A stretch of DNA of 64,000 nucleotides from Acanthochromis polyacanthus. Lineage: Eukaryota; Chordata; Actinopteri; Pomacentridae. A program made the position numbers and the translations under genes. Below, piece by piece: positions 13,244-30,794 of this stretch. The notes under the pieces were generated by a model that saw nothing but the letters and a program-made list of their open reading frames with translations, had not been told where the DNA came from and did not search any database. The stretch lies in the NCBI RefSeq assembly GCF_021347895.1, contig NC_067132.1:12640995-12704994 (forward strand). The letters run 5' to 3'. Each line of letters begins with the position of its first letter. Positions within the stretch are counted from its first letter, which is position 1.

Positions 13244-15421
13244 ATGAATCCAGTCTACAGCCCTGCACCAACAGGGGTCCCCTTCACCAACACTAAGGGT
13301 ATAGGCTATCCAGGTAACTTCATGTGTTGACTTTTAGTGGTTTAAACAAATATCCTAAATGCAAAGAAGTAGCCCAAAATCAAGAAAAATATTGATTTCT
13401 TTTTTTCTGTTTTTGCTCACGGTAGCTGGATTCCCTGTCGGCTATGCAGCAGCTGCTCCAGCATACACTCCCAATGTCTACGCAGGAGCAAACCCAGCCT
13501 TCCCCAGTGGTAAGAACAGAGCGATACTAAAACTCTTCTGGAGTTTGTATGAAGATAAATGAGATCACTTCCTTTCCAATGCTTCACATGTCTTTGCGCT
13601 CGATTAGAATTGTAGAACTGTAAGTATATCATAGTAAAGGATGACAGAATCAACTTTATTAAGTGCCACTGAGAAACTGAGTAATTGCAGTTCTTCTCAG
13701 TTGCTTTGGTACATTTCTCGAATCCTCCTCGACATTTGCAAACCAGTAAGTCCATTTTTCAAAACACCACGGATTACCTGCAAAAGCCAGTGTCTTGCTC
13801 AGAATCCTTAGTTCATTTCTCAGAAGTAAATATCTGTGTCAGTGAACATGTCATTGCTGTCAGAATGACAAGTCCTTGTGTCATTGTGTGTGGATAAGAC
13901 AGTCAGATTGCTTAGTCATGTTGTCATTATAACAGTGTACTCTGGAGGGATGTTCTGATGGAAACTATGGCTAAAGTTTGGATGACAATTATTGTTTGAT
14001 TTATGCCATTGTAGATTAGATTTCACGGATCGGATATCTGATGGTTGGACAAAAATAAATGAATATTCTGACATGTCATAGCCTAACAATTACTGAGGGG
14101 GAAAAAAACCCACTAATCATTAAATAGGAGGTCTTAGTTTGATACACGGTAACCTCAATTGGAATATCTGTTATCAGACTAAAATGATGTGTATGCACAT
14201 TTACCTTCATTAGAGAAAGTCAAGATTCACCAGGGAGCAATTTACCAGTTCAGGGCAGATTTAGAAAAGAAAGTTTGATGGAAATGTATAGAAATATCTT
14301 TGACATATTATGACAACTTGTTCAACCATTTTGCATGTAACTAATGCCTAACTGTTGTGGGGGTGAGACTATTCAACAGAGACCCATTCTAATACATTTT
14401 GATCAACATGACATAAACAATAGATAATGTAGGAAACGGCAGAGAATTGTGCAGAATCATTTGCATGGATGAACCAAAGCATTTGCAGCTTCTTCAAAGA
14501 AATGTAAACTGCTTTTTTTGATGTGAACAAGTGACACAACGATGTGAAGATTGAAGAAATAGTTTTGAGAATTTCACTTCTGATCTGAGAAATGAACCAA
14601 AGTGACTGAGAAAAAACAGTAAAAATGTCCCAAAAATTCTGCGTACTTCTATGTATTGTGCGTCTGTTTGAGACTATGAAAACAGCATTAACATGAGGTG
14701 TGTTCCTCTCGCTCCAGGCTACGCTCCAGGAACTCCTTTCAAAATGTCCTGCTCTCCCAACACAGGGACTGTCCCACCCTACTCCTCCTCACCAAACCCC
14801 TACCCTGCTGCTGTTTATCCTGTCAGGAGCACCTATGCCCAACAGAACCCCTATGCACAGGTCAGTGCGTTTGAGTGATGGTATTAAAAAGCTCTCTGGT
14901 TTGAATTGTACAGTTTGTCTTTTGTAATTCTGTAATATTTGTTTCTCTTTATCCTGTTCTCTTTCACTTCGGTAATGTATTTATGGTTTCGAGCTGTCAC
15001 AAATGATCCCGTTTGTCTGTGATCCAGGCACTAATACCGTCACAACAACAAGGCCCTTATTACACACAGCCACTGTATGCTGCGCCGCCTCATGTTATCC
15101 ATCACACGACGGTGGTCCAGCCCAATGGGATGCCTGCAGCGATGTATGCCCCGCCCATCCCCCCTCCCCGCCCCAACGGCGTCGCCATGGGGATGGTAGC
15201 CGGCACCACCATGGCCATGTCAGCTGGTGAGCCGCAGCGATTCGTCACTTCACTGTGTTGAATACCCATGCACGGTTTCATATCTACGATGTCCACTCTG
15301 CTTCTTAGGAACTTTGTTGACAACTCCATCACCAGCGCCTGTTGCCCCCCACCAAGTCACGATGCCCACATATCGGCCTCCTGGGACACCCAGCTACAGC
15401 TACGTGCCCCCGCAGTGGTGA
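13244..15421 (+). CDS. fam168b: FAM168B, myelin-associated neurite-outgrowth inhibitor (MANI)
   Basis: Small proline- and tyrosine-rich membrane-associated protein, reported in mammals to act on neurite outgrowth; its biochemical activity is unknown. The coding exons are 13244-13313, 13426-13509, 14718-14860, 15028-15226 and 15309-15421, giving 202 aa (human FAM168B recalled as 195). It begins [14 protein letters not shown], has the hydrophobic [17 protein letters not shown] stretch, the conserved central [15 protein letters not shown] block and [20 protein letters not shown], and ends SYSYVPPQW. The PQW ending and the absence of the paralogue's long internal insert favour FAM168B over FAM168A. 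Exon 15028 adds about six residues (ALIPSQ) after YAQ that human lacks; a downstream acceptor could remove them. The stop lies 12 bp before a possible 3' UTR donor (GTGAGT at 15434), too close to trigger nonsense-mediated decay. Confidence 0.95.
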
Positions 15422-16990
15422 AGAGAGGGAAGCGTGAGTACGATACACGGAGACGCTTAAAATGGACTAAAAATACACGCAGGTTTGAGGTTTATATTTA
15501 TGCTTTTTCTTCTCTCTGCAGGTTAGAAGATGGTAGATATGCATTCACACTCTACTCCAGTGTTTTTTGCTCTTGGTGAGGACCTGCCCTGGTGGTGTCC
15601 GCAACCAGTTACTCTTCTTCCAGCATAATGTGAATCTAAAACCCAACTACATAGAAAGAGGCCCATTTGTATAGGGAGGGGATGAATGAAAGGCCCATCC
15701 CCATGACCCCTCCTAATATGGAATAAGGCTGCATTCCATGCCACACCCCCAGCGCCAGCACCTCTTCAACCTGCTGCATATCTCACATCAAACTGCAGAG
15801 CCTCCATGCAAACTTTTTGTGGACTGTCATGCAGGTTTTTATAGCTTAAGCCCTTAAAGTGGTGAAAAGGGAGTTTGGAATAGTTACATTTCTTTGTTTG
15901 TTCAGTTTTGTTTTTTCATTTGGGGGATACATATGATGTTGAATGCATGTGTATATATAGATATATGAAGTAATGCTAGCTCAATCTACCTGCTGTGACA
16001 GATGCAAATTCAACAAAAAGGCACACATCCAAAGGAACTAAAAAAAAAAAAACAAACAAAAAAAACAAGTAATAATCTGCAATGCTGAATCACCAGTGAC
16101 CATGTCTTAAATGTGAAAGAAGAAAAGACAAGAAACGTTTGTTCATGCAAAAACATGCCTGCGTAGTCGAGCGCAGACCAAACTGTACTATTTTCACTGC
16201 TTTGTGTTTAGGTAAGTGACGCTAGGTTTTTATGGTTTCTTTCAGTGATGCAGTGTTTGCATTATCTCTTACCATTTTTGTATTTTACGATAAAGATGGG
16301 ACTTTTGAGTTCGTGCCTCTGACTGACGGCCATTCCAACACTTAGTCACTCTGTTTTGCTCTTCCTGCCTTGTTAAGCATTTTAGAAAAAGTCTGAAGCA
16401 GCTCCAGCTTGGGTGATGTTGATGTTAAAAACTATCCAGTAATTTTAGCCAGAAGTGTTCTTGGTGGGAAGCGAGTAAAGGAAGTTGTTGGAAATCATTT
16501 GCACCCATTTAAAGAGAGTGAATGAGGAACGGTGTCATGTGTGAGTTTATGGCCGCGTATGAACGTGGATTAAAATACAAACCATTCAAAATGGTGGCAT
16601 ACAGTGCAACATGCTTAGAATTTTAGGCCTACAGGTCACTATAACCAATTTGTTCTTAGGTAGGTCTGAAGCACTACATCAGTAAATCACTGCTAGCTGT
16701 GGACATGATAGGAAAACACGATATTGTTAAACTCCATTTGTGAATAGCACTACTGAACGAAGGCACTAATTCAAAACAGTTTGTGACGATATTGGACCTT
16801 TTGACATTGCTCGCTGTTTTACCTCAAGGTTCCAGGCTAATCCACCAATGTCACTGTTTCAGACATGCTTTTCTATGTTGCCTCAGTCACCTCAGTTAAA
16901 TGATCTGTTTTGTAAATGTTATTTTTGTGATTTTGGTTCCTGTTTTGTATTCTAAAGAAAGACCAAAAATAAAAACAAATATAAGAATAA
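15422..16990 (+). other. fam168b: fam168b 3' UTR
   Basis: About 1.5 kb follows the stop without a competing gene and ends at the poly(A) signal near 16968. A small UTR intron, 15434 to 15521 (GTGAGT...CTGCAG), is possible. A-runs near 16040-16065 and a TATATAGATATA stretch near 15953 are the only low-complexity parts. Confidence 0.6.
16968..16973 (+). terminator. fam168b: fam168b poly(A) signal
   Basis: AATAAA in the context AAAAATAAAAAC, followed by A/T-rich sequence. It is the first clear signal after the fam168b coding end. Confidence 0.6.
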
Positions 16991-18165
16991 TCAGTGCATT
17001 CTGTCCTGTGCTATTGGATATTTTGCTGCATTAGTATACACTCTGTGTTTACACAGAAGCAAAGTGGTAACCCTTTGGTAACATTAATAATAAATACTGC
17101 TGGAATAGGATATTTCAGATTTGTACCTATATGATCCATCAGATACAGTTGTGCTTGATTAAAATGATCACTTTTAACTTATAATAGACTATGTGGCAGG
17201 CAGACATTGATGATCTACTTAAAAAATTAAAATATGAAGGATTTAAAATCTCCAATATTTACTATGCAACTGCTCAATTTTAAAATGTCTTTTCCATTTT
17301 TCCTGTATCTCTTTTTCAGTCTATGCTCTGTTTATTAGCTTGTATAATTTATCTGGTAGTAAACAAACTTCATTTCTAGCATTACGTAAACTGACATAAC
17401 TATCTGGGTTTATGTTTTATGCATTTGTGATTACTTTTTGTTGTAGTATCTGTATTTTCCCCAGCTGTATTAAAGCTATTATTATAGTAGTAATATTGTT
17501 TTTTGCTGTATTATTATTAGTATTTTTTTAAACAATAGTATTGTTATTTTCTAGTAGCAATAGTAAAATTATTATTTTTAGGGAGTAGTACAGAGCTGAT
17601 CAAGGCTCTTGACTACAAAATTCTTCACTGTAATTTTTCAGCCAATCTTTGCTGACAACAGAATAACATTACAAAGCCGACAGCAGTACAGGGAGTACTG
17701 GGAAAGAATAAAACAGGTAATGTCCCCATTGTTCATACTGTACATTTAAAACAATGGCACCTTCCATGAGAGAAACAGCATTAATAGTACAATTCTACCT
17801 AATATTTTTGAATACTATGATTTAGACCCTTTATGAAACTCAACAAGCTCAGTCTTACTATGAGCAAGCACATTACAGTGGAGGGGCAGAATTCCCTTAT
17901 AATAGATTGAGACCTCCAGAAGAACCAGGCTAAGGGAGGGTGGTCATCTGTGTCAAGTGACTGGGGCGAGAGAGAAGTAAGACAGGAAAACAGGCAACAA
18001 ACAAAGAGAACATAACCACTGGGCAGGTAGGTGGGACCAGATCAGACATGTGCAGCAAGAATCACAGAAAATTCAAATATGAACAGTTTGTTTTCTTTAT
18101 GTCTCTTATATTGAATGTCATTTCATTCAGCATTAAATGAATCCATGAATAATACAAAAATATAT
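16991..18165. other. Gene-free spacer between fam168b and rbbp8
   Basis: AT-rich DNA with ATT/TAT-rich stretches near 17470-17575. I see no exon, RNA gene or clear transposon end. Confidence 0.5.
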
Positions 18166-18400
18166 ATAAAGATAGATAGATAGATACTTTTATTAATCCC
18201 AAGGGAAATTCAAGAAAATAGACATTAAACTAGATTTTTTTCATCAATACCAACACCAGCGGCCAGCAGGGACAATCCTACTACTAATAATGATGATATA
18301 TTTTATTTGAAGGCACCTTTCTTGGCACCCAAGGACACCGTACAAACAAACAACACACAATGCAGTCCTGATTAGGCAGAGACTGGGTCACTGTGCACTA
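18166..18400 (+). repeat. Dispersed repeat fragments with GATA head
   Basis: A short GATAGATAGATAG run leads into ACTTTTATTAATCCCAAGGG, a sequence typical of the 3' end of a common fish retroelement. A second block near 18300-18345 (CACCTTTCTTGGCACCCAAGGACACC) resembles one at 38565-38595, which marks it as another dispersed family. Naming either needs a repeat library. Confidence 0.55.
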
Positions 18401-18639
18401 ACAATGGTTTCCAGCATCATGATGATCCTGTATCTGTGAAGAGGCAGGAACTGTAAATTGTGCTCCAGTAGAAACTATCTCAGCAAGGGAAGTAAGCAAA
18501 GCAGTTTAAAACCTGAGTAACAGATCACTGAAGTGAAAACTGAACGTGGACTCTTAGAAATCAACCAAACCTGAATTTAGGTGTATCACTGTACTGGACT
18601 GTATACAGGGATCTATCTGCGTCAGTGAAATTCTACAGA

Positions 18640-18825
18640 TGAACTGTGGAGGGCAGCAAAACGCCTTCGCTGTGTCTGGTCTGCCGGAAATCTTAGGAAC
18701 AAAAACAAGGAACAGCAGAAGAAGACTACTTCCCAGCATGCAACGCGGCCCGCGAATTTGGATTTTCGTATACTTCCATGTTAGCCTAGCTGTTTGTCTC
18801 TCTGTATTTACTTGGACGCTTTGGT
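18640..18825 (+). promoter_or_regulatory. rbbp8: Probable rbbp8 promoter and untranslated first exon
   Basis: A locally CpG-richer patch (GCGGCCCGCGAA near 18743) lies about 1.4 kb before the first coding exon. It contains a possible donor GTGTGAGT at 18824-18831. The first coding exon starts at an AG near 20125 and carries leader sequence, so an upstream non-coding exon is expected about here. The exact start and donor are uncertain. Confidence 0.35.
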
Positions 18826-19699
18826 GTGAGTCTGAATTAGTTTGTTGATATTCTTGCTGTGAATTCGTGTCATTTATGTAGCCGTATTTCGCGTTTAATG
18901 CTTCATTTTGTTTACAGTCGTCAAGATGGTGAATGTGAATATATACAAACAGTTGTAACAACTGCTGAAAACCGAGCATAAACGCCCTTAAAGCCTCATT
19001 TTATAGCAAACACACAACACAGCCTTGAGTGCTTTGTGTTGTATATTGTAATATATAGTGAGAGTTGAAGAGTTGCTAGTTAGTTGTTATACACGGAACT
19101 GGAGCTGTTAGTAGTCAACCAAAGCTAAACTTAGAAATTTAGCATTTAATGCACAGTTTGGCAAATCTAAACTAGCGTTCTGTAGGCTATCATTACATCT
19201 CAGTGTAAGTGTCAGTCCATGTAATTTCAGCTAACAAAGTTGATTCACTGACTCAGAATGTACTTATTTGTTATTTTCATTAAGTTGTGTAATATATATA
19301 TATATATATTTAAAACTATACGTGTGTTCAGACCTGGTAATGTTTGCATTTTCACGCTAAAAAGACGTCCTACCTGGAAAGCCATTATAGTGGTTCAGTA
19401 AACATGAAGTTTAAGCCAAACTTAATGAAATGTTTACCAAAGGTGGTATTAGTCATTGGAAATATGGATACATCCATATATACACACTTCCAGGAACCTT
19501 ATGGGACCCCAGTACCACCTTCATTGTGAAACTTCGTACTTTCTTTTTCAATTTCAAGGGCCAATAATTCATAATATTGCATCTGCTTTTACAGAGCTTA
19601 GTGTTTGGCCCTAATGAACATACTTATGAAGACAGAACAAAATCTGAGACTGTACAGCAACATATTTGCTGATTTCTGTCTAAATTAACACCCATAAGG

Positions 19700-19980
19700 G
19701 ATAAATATTTCTTCTTTCAGAAATGACTAAAGACCCAGCTCTTCACCGAACACCTTTGCACTTGACAGATTGCAAAATGAATAAATACATAGATAAAATA
19801 AATTTCTGACCTACCGCACGGCCTGTAAGCACTAGGATCCTATCACCGTTGAACATATTTTGTGGGTCTTATCCAGGTTGTTTTCTCCTAACTAGATCCT
19901 TGCTTGTGTTGTATCTACTCTCAGATGTATGTTCACTTTGGATAGAAGCGTCTGCTAAATGAAATTGGAGAATTGCAGAT
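19700..19980 (+). repeat. Dispersed fish repeat, 3' end
   Basis: The stretch ends in CACTTTGGATAGAAGCGTCTGCTAAATGAA, matching a motif I recognise as recurring at the end of an abundant teleost interspersed repeat. The upstream boundary is not clear. It lies in the first intron of rbbp8. A separate TATATA run sits at 19291-19311. Confidence 0.55.
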
Positions 19981-20170
19981 CAAAAAGTTGTTAATGTAAT
20001 GACATATAGTGTCGTGCTCATGGTGTCGATGGCAGCTTAGATTTAGTAGCTCGGTGGTAATGAGGGTACAAAATCCATTAAATGCAAAGTAGAAAAATAC
20101 TTAACACAATTTCTGTTATGAATTAGCTGACAGAGAGTTTCCTGTGGAGAGTTTCATATGTGAATGGGGG

Positions 20171-26926
<6,756 letters not shown>

Positions 26927-27113
26927 AAAGATTCTCTGTTAGAAGACTGTTGAACTGACGCGTTTACTGAGAATCTGTGAGAAGAACAGGCTTTTTACTG
27001 TGTTCAAATTGTTCTGCTAGCACAGATGCTGTTTTAAAGTGACCTTAAGAATGTTCAGTGTTTCAGTGTAACGACTATTTGGCTGGTTTGTGTTTTTGTA
27101 CGTAACATGTTTA

Positions 27114-27123
27114 AATAAATAAA
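27114..27123 (+). terminator. rbbp8: rbbp8 poly(A) signal (overlapping pair)
   Basis: Two overlapping AATAAA hexamers lie about 190 bp after the rbbp8 stop, and no competing signal is nearer. The tmem241 signal on the other strand is only about 165 bp further on, so the two transcripts end almost tail to tail. Confidence 0.75.
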
Positions 27124-27288
27124 AGATTAACCATATCCCTATGGAGTGCTGGAATTGCCATGTCTACATGATTGCAAGTGTCAATGAATTTTACTAAAAA
27201 AACAAGAAGAAATACCACATTCAGTACATAGAAACCCTTTGAGGATGAAAAGTGACGGCAATGAAAACAGAATTCATATATAAAGAGT

Positions 27289-27294
27289 TTTATT
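27289..27294 (-). terminator. tmem241: tmem241 poly(A) signal
   Basis: AATAAA on the minus strand, 114 bp past the tmem241 stop codon (27408). It gives a short 3' UTR ending near 27270, just short of the convergent rbbp8 end. Confidence 0.6.
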
Positions 27295-27407
27295 TGGTAA
27301 GCAGATAATCAGTGCAGATGAGAAATTATAAAAATAATGAAAATATAAAATCTGTTCTTCAAAAGCAATCTCTTTATGAAGTGCGAGTTGTGAACTCATC
27401 CTGAAAG

Positions 27408-30400
27408 CTACAGTTGAGAATCTCTCTGGGCGTAAACCAGCAGGGCCTCTCCAGCATGACTGACGACCACGCTGCGATCAACAAGCACAGATTTGTCACT
27501 TTTCTAACAGTCAGTCTGAATCACATTTTTAGTTCAATAATTGGCCACAAACAAGTTAAACAAAAAAACAGCACAGGTTGGACACAGCCCCATGGCGTAC
27601 TTATTAAACTATTAAGGAGGAAAGTCAAACATTGAAATAATTCACCTTCATGTGTTTAGCAGTTAGAAAAATCTATGTAACAGCTAAAAACTGACGCTGA
27701 GAAACAACAAAAAATAGGAGACATTCATGACATGAAAAAATATTTTGTACACTTCATTGCTAAAATGAATATGAAAGATAACTGTGAAACAAAGGTATGA
27801 AAGCGTATTATTGGCACTCAAGAAAATGAAAAACTGTCCAGTTTCACATCAAAAAGATTCCTATCATAACATATTTTCACATTATTGTGACAGACAAACC
27901 TCAAATGTTACAACAAAGAGACAAATAACATACTTGTCTTATGTGAAATGCTTCAGATAATAATGTGGTAATTTACACTGTAATAACAGAACGTGTAATG
28001 TCTTGAGGAAAACTACACATTTACGTGATCTGACTAAGCTCATCTTCATGCTGAGACACAGTGAGATTCTGACTTTGTGTACAATAGATAATATTGTGAT
28101 AAATCATGTATCCATGGAGCCTTCAGTGCCTGTTTGGCTAATTAGTGACAAATGATGCTACATCAGCTATTTCTGTACCGCTCTGCATTTTACAATCCTT
28201 TCATGTGTGTATCATCACAATAACATCCACTGTACTAAATAACAATGGAAGTTACCAATGTGAAACATTTCATGTAGTAACATTAAGTTATCATGTTATA
28301 ACCTGAAATATTTCACATTATAACATGCTAATATATTGTTAGAACATGAAACCTGTAATTTTGAGGAGTCTGTATGTCATAATAACATAAAACTTATTGT
28401 TATTGAGTGAAAAACATCTTTTCACATCAAAATGTGGTACAAAGGCAATGAGAAACTCACCAAAAGAGAGACGGGGTGTTGATGTCCATGTGGAAAATAA
28501 ACGGGGAGATTAACATCGCAGTGACCTGACAGCAAACATTATCACAGTAATGAAGTCACTTGATGTTTCACGTGGACAGGAGTGTTAAGTACACCACAAA
28601 ATATGATGAAAAATGAAACGAGAAAGGTTACCTTGGACAAAAAAATCCAAACTCCAAAGTGCTCGAGGGACAGTCCACTTTTTAACTTGACTGTGGTCAA
28701 CAGCAGCAAGAACCCCAACAAAGCACTGCAGGGTGAGAAACACAAGTTGACAGCAAGTGTTGCTAACAAGCTAAATTAAAAAGTCTAACATGAAAAAGGC
28801 CTGTCTCATCTGCTTTTATCTCACTATACAACCAAGTACAGTTAATAGAGGATCTGTAAGCCTCTGCATGATGTAACCTGTTTGAGATCCCATACAGTTA
28901 AACTGACGGTCTGGACTGCATAAATCACACCTAAAGTATGCTACATTTTGATGCTACATGCGCTGCTTCTCCCATTAATCAGGAAGACTGATGTTTTCAC
29001 CTGGCACAGCATCCACCGTGAAATGTGTGCGACTGCAGGGAGGGAAACTCCAAGGCACCTGTGAGGTCACCTGTAGAGGAACAAAGATTTACAAATGATG
29101 CACAGATTACTGAGTAAAACAGCTGAGAAGCAAAATCTGCACAGGACTGATTGTACCTGTTGGGTGAGCAGCGATGGCCAGCAGCAGCACACTGTGAGGA
29201 AAAGCTGTAATTAGTTACCTACTGATAATACCTGAAACCGCACCAATGTACACCCCCTGTCAAAAGTTTTGAGACACTTTCTCATTCAAATAAATTCGAA
29301 CCCGTCTCAAAACTTTTGACAAGGGGTGTACATTGGGAAAAAAAAATAACAATCCTGATGTACTAATTCTAATTATTTATTGGCCTCTGCATACTATGTG
29401 GAAGCACAGGCAATGTGTTTATGATCACATGATTGAAAAAAGTATATTCACTCATGTGAAGGTATGTTTTCAGTGCCTCTGTCTGTCTACGGGAAAGATT
29501 ACACAGAAACTACCGGGCTGACTCATGCAACTCGTTAAGGATCCCGAACACAGGGAAAGATAAACCCATATTACATTTTGGAGCAGATTTATAACATATT
29601 CTTGCTAGACAGAGTCTCCTTCTACTTGAGGTCATTGTCAGCGAGGTCCAGAATTTCTGATTCGATATGAAGTTTTTGCTGTATTTAGGCTAACTCTGAC
29701 TTGTTTCAATGAGAGGACAGTTTAAACTTTCCTACAATTAAAGAAATAAAGATTTAACAGCATTTAGTTGCCACTAGTTACTTAACGGACACTGATAAAG
29801 AGCACCTTCCAACAGAAAAATAGGATAACATTTATCTGATAAATTCAAATATTATGGTTAAGATCCTACAATATTATTTAAATCTCAAGTTTACCTGACT
29901 AATTTACATATTAAGGACCTGCAATATGATGTATAATGTAAATTTATCTAACTTAAATATTAAGGCTAAGACCCTTTAATATTCTATTTAAATTTACTGG
30001 ACTATTTAAATGTAAATGTAATATCTTACATTATTAAGTATTATATATATTATAATTATATAATACTATTTTTTTTTGCTCCCATTTTTTATGAGATGAA
30101 CTCAAAGATCTAAAACTTTTTCCACATACACAATATCACCATTTCTCTCAAATATTGTTCACAAATTTGTCTAAATCTGTGATAGTGAGCACTTCTCCTT
30201 TGCTGAGATAATCCATCCCACCTCACAGGTGTGCCATATCAAGATGCTGATTAGACACCAAGATTAGTGCACAGGTGTGCCATGGAAGCTGAAAACGTTC
30301 CAGTTCTTGCATGGCCAGCATACTCATCGGACATGTCACCCATTGAGCATGTTTAGGATGCTCTGAATCGGCGTATACGACAGTGTGGACCAGTTCCCGC

Positions 30401-30742
30401 CAATATCCAGCAACTTCGCACAGCCATTGAAGAGGAGTGGACCCCCCCCCAATCAAACAACACTGTACCTTTCAGAGTGGCCTTTTATTGTGGGCAGTCT
30501 AAGGCACACCTGTGCACTAATCATGGTGTCTAATCAGCATCTTGATATGGCACAGCTGTGAGGTGGGATGGATTATCTCAGCAAAGGAGAAGTGCTCACT
30601 ATCACAGATTTAGACAGATTTGTGAACAATATTTGAGAGAAATGGTGATATTGTACATGTGGAAAAAGTTTTAGATCTTTGAGTTCATCTCATAAAAAAT
30701 GGGAGCAAAAACAAAAGCGTTGCATTTATATTTTTGTTGAGA

Positions 30743-30794
<52 letters not shown>

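Noticed and set aside
20144..20170. Longer CtIP N-terminus starting at 20144
   Set aside because: The codon there is GTG; the in-frame ATG at 20171 gives MSSPGQSS, matching the family start length.
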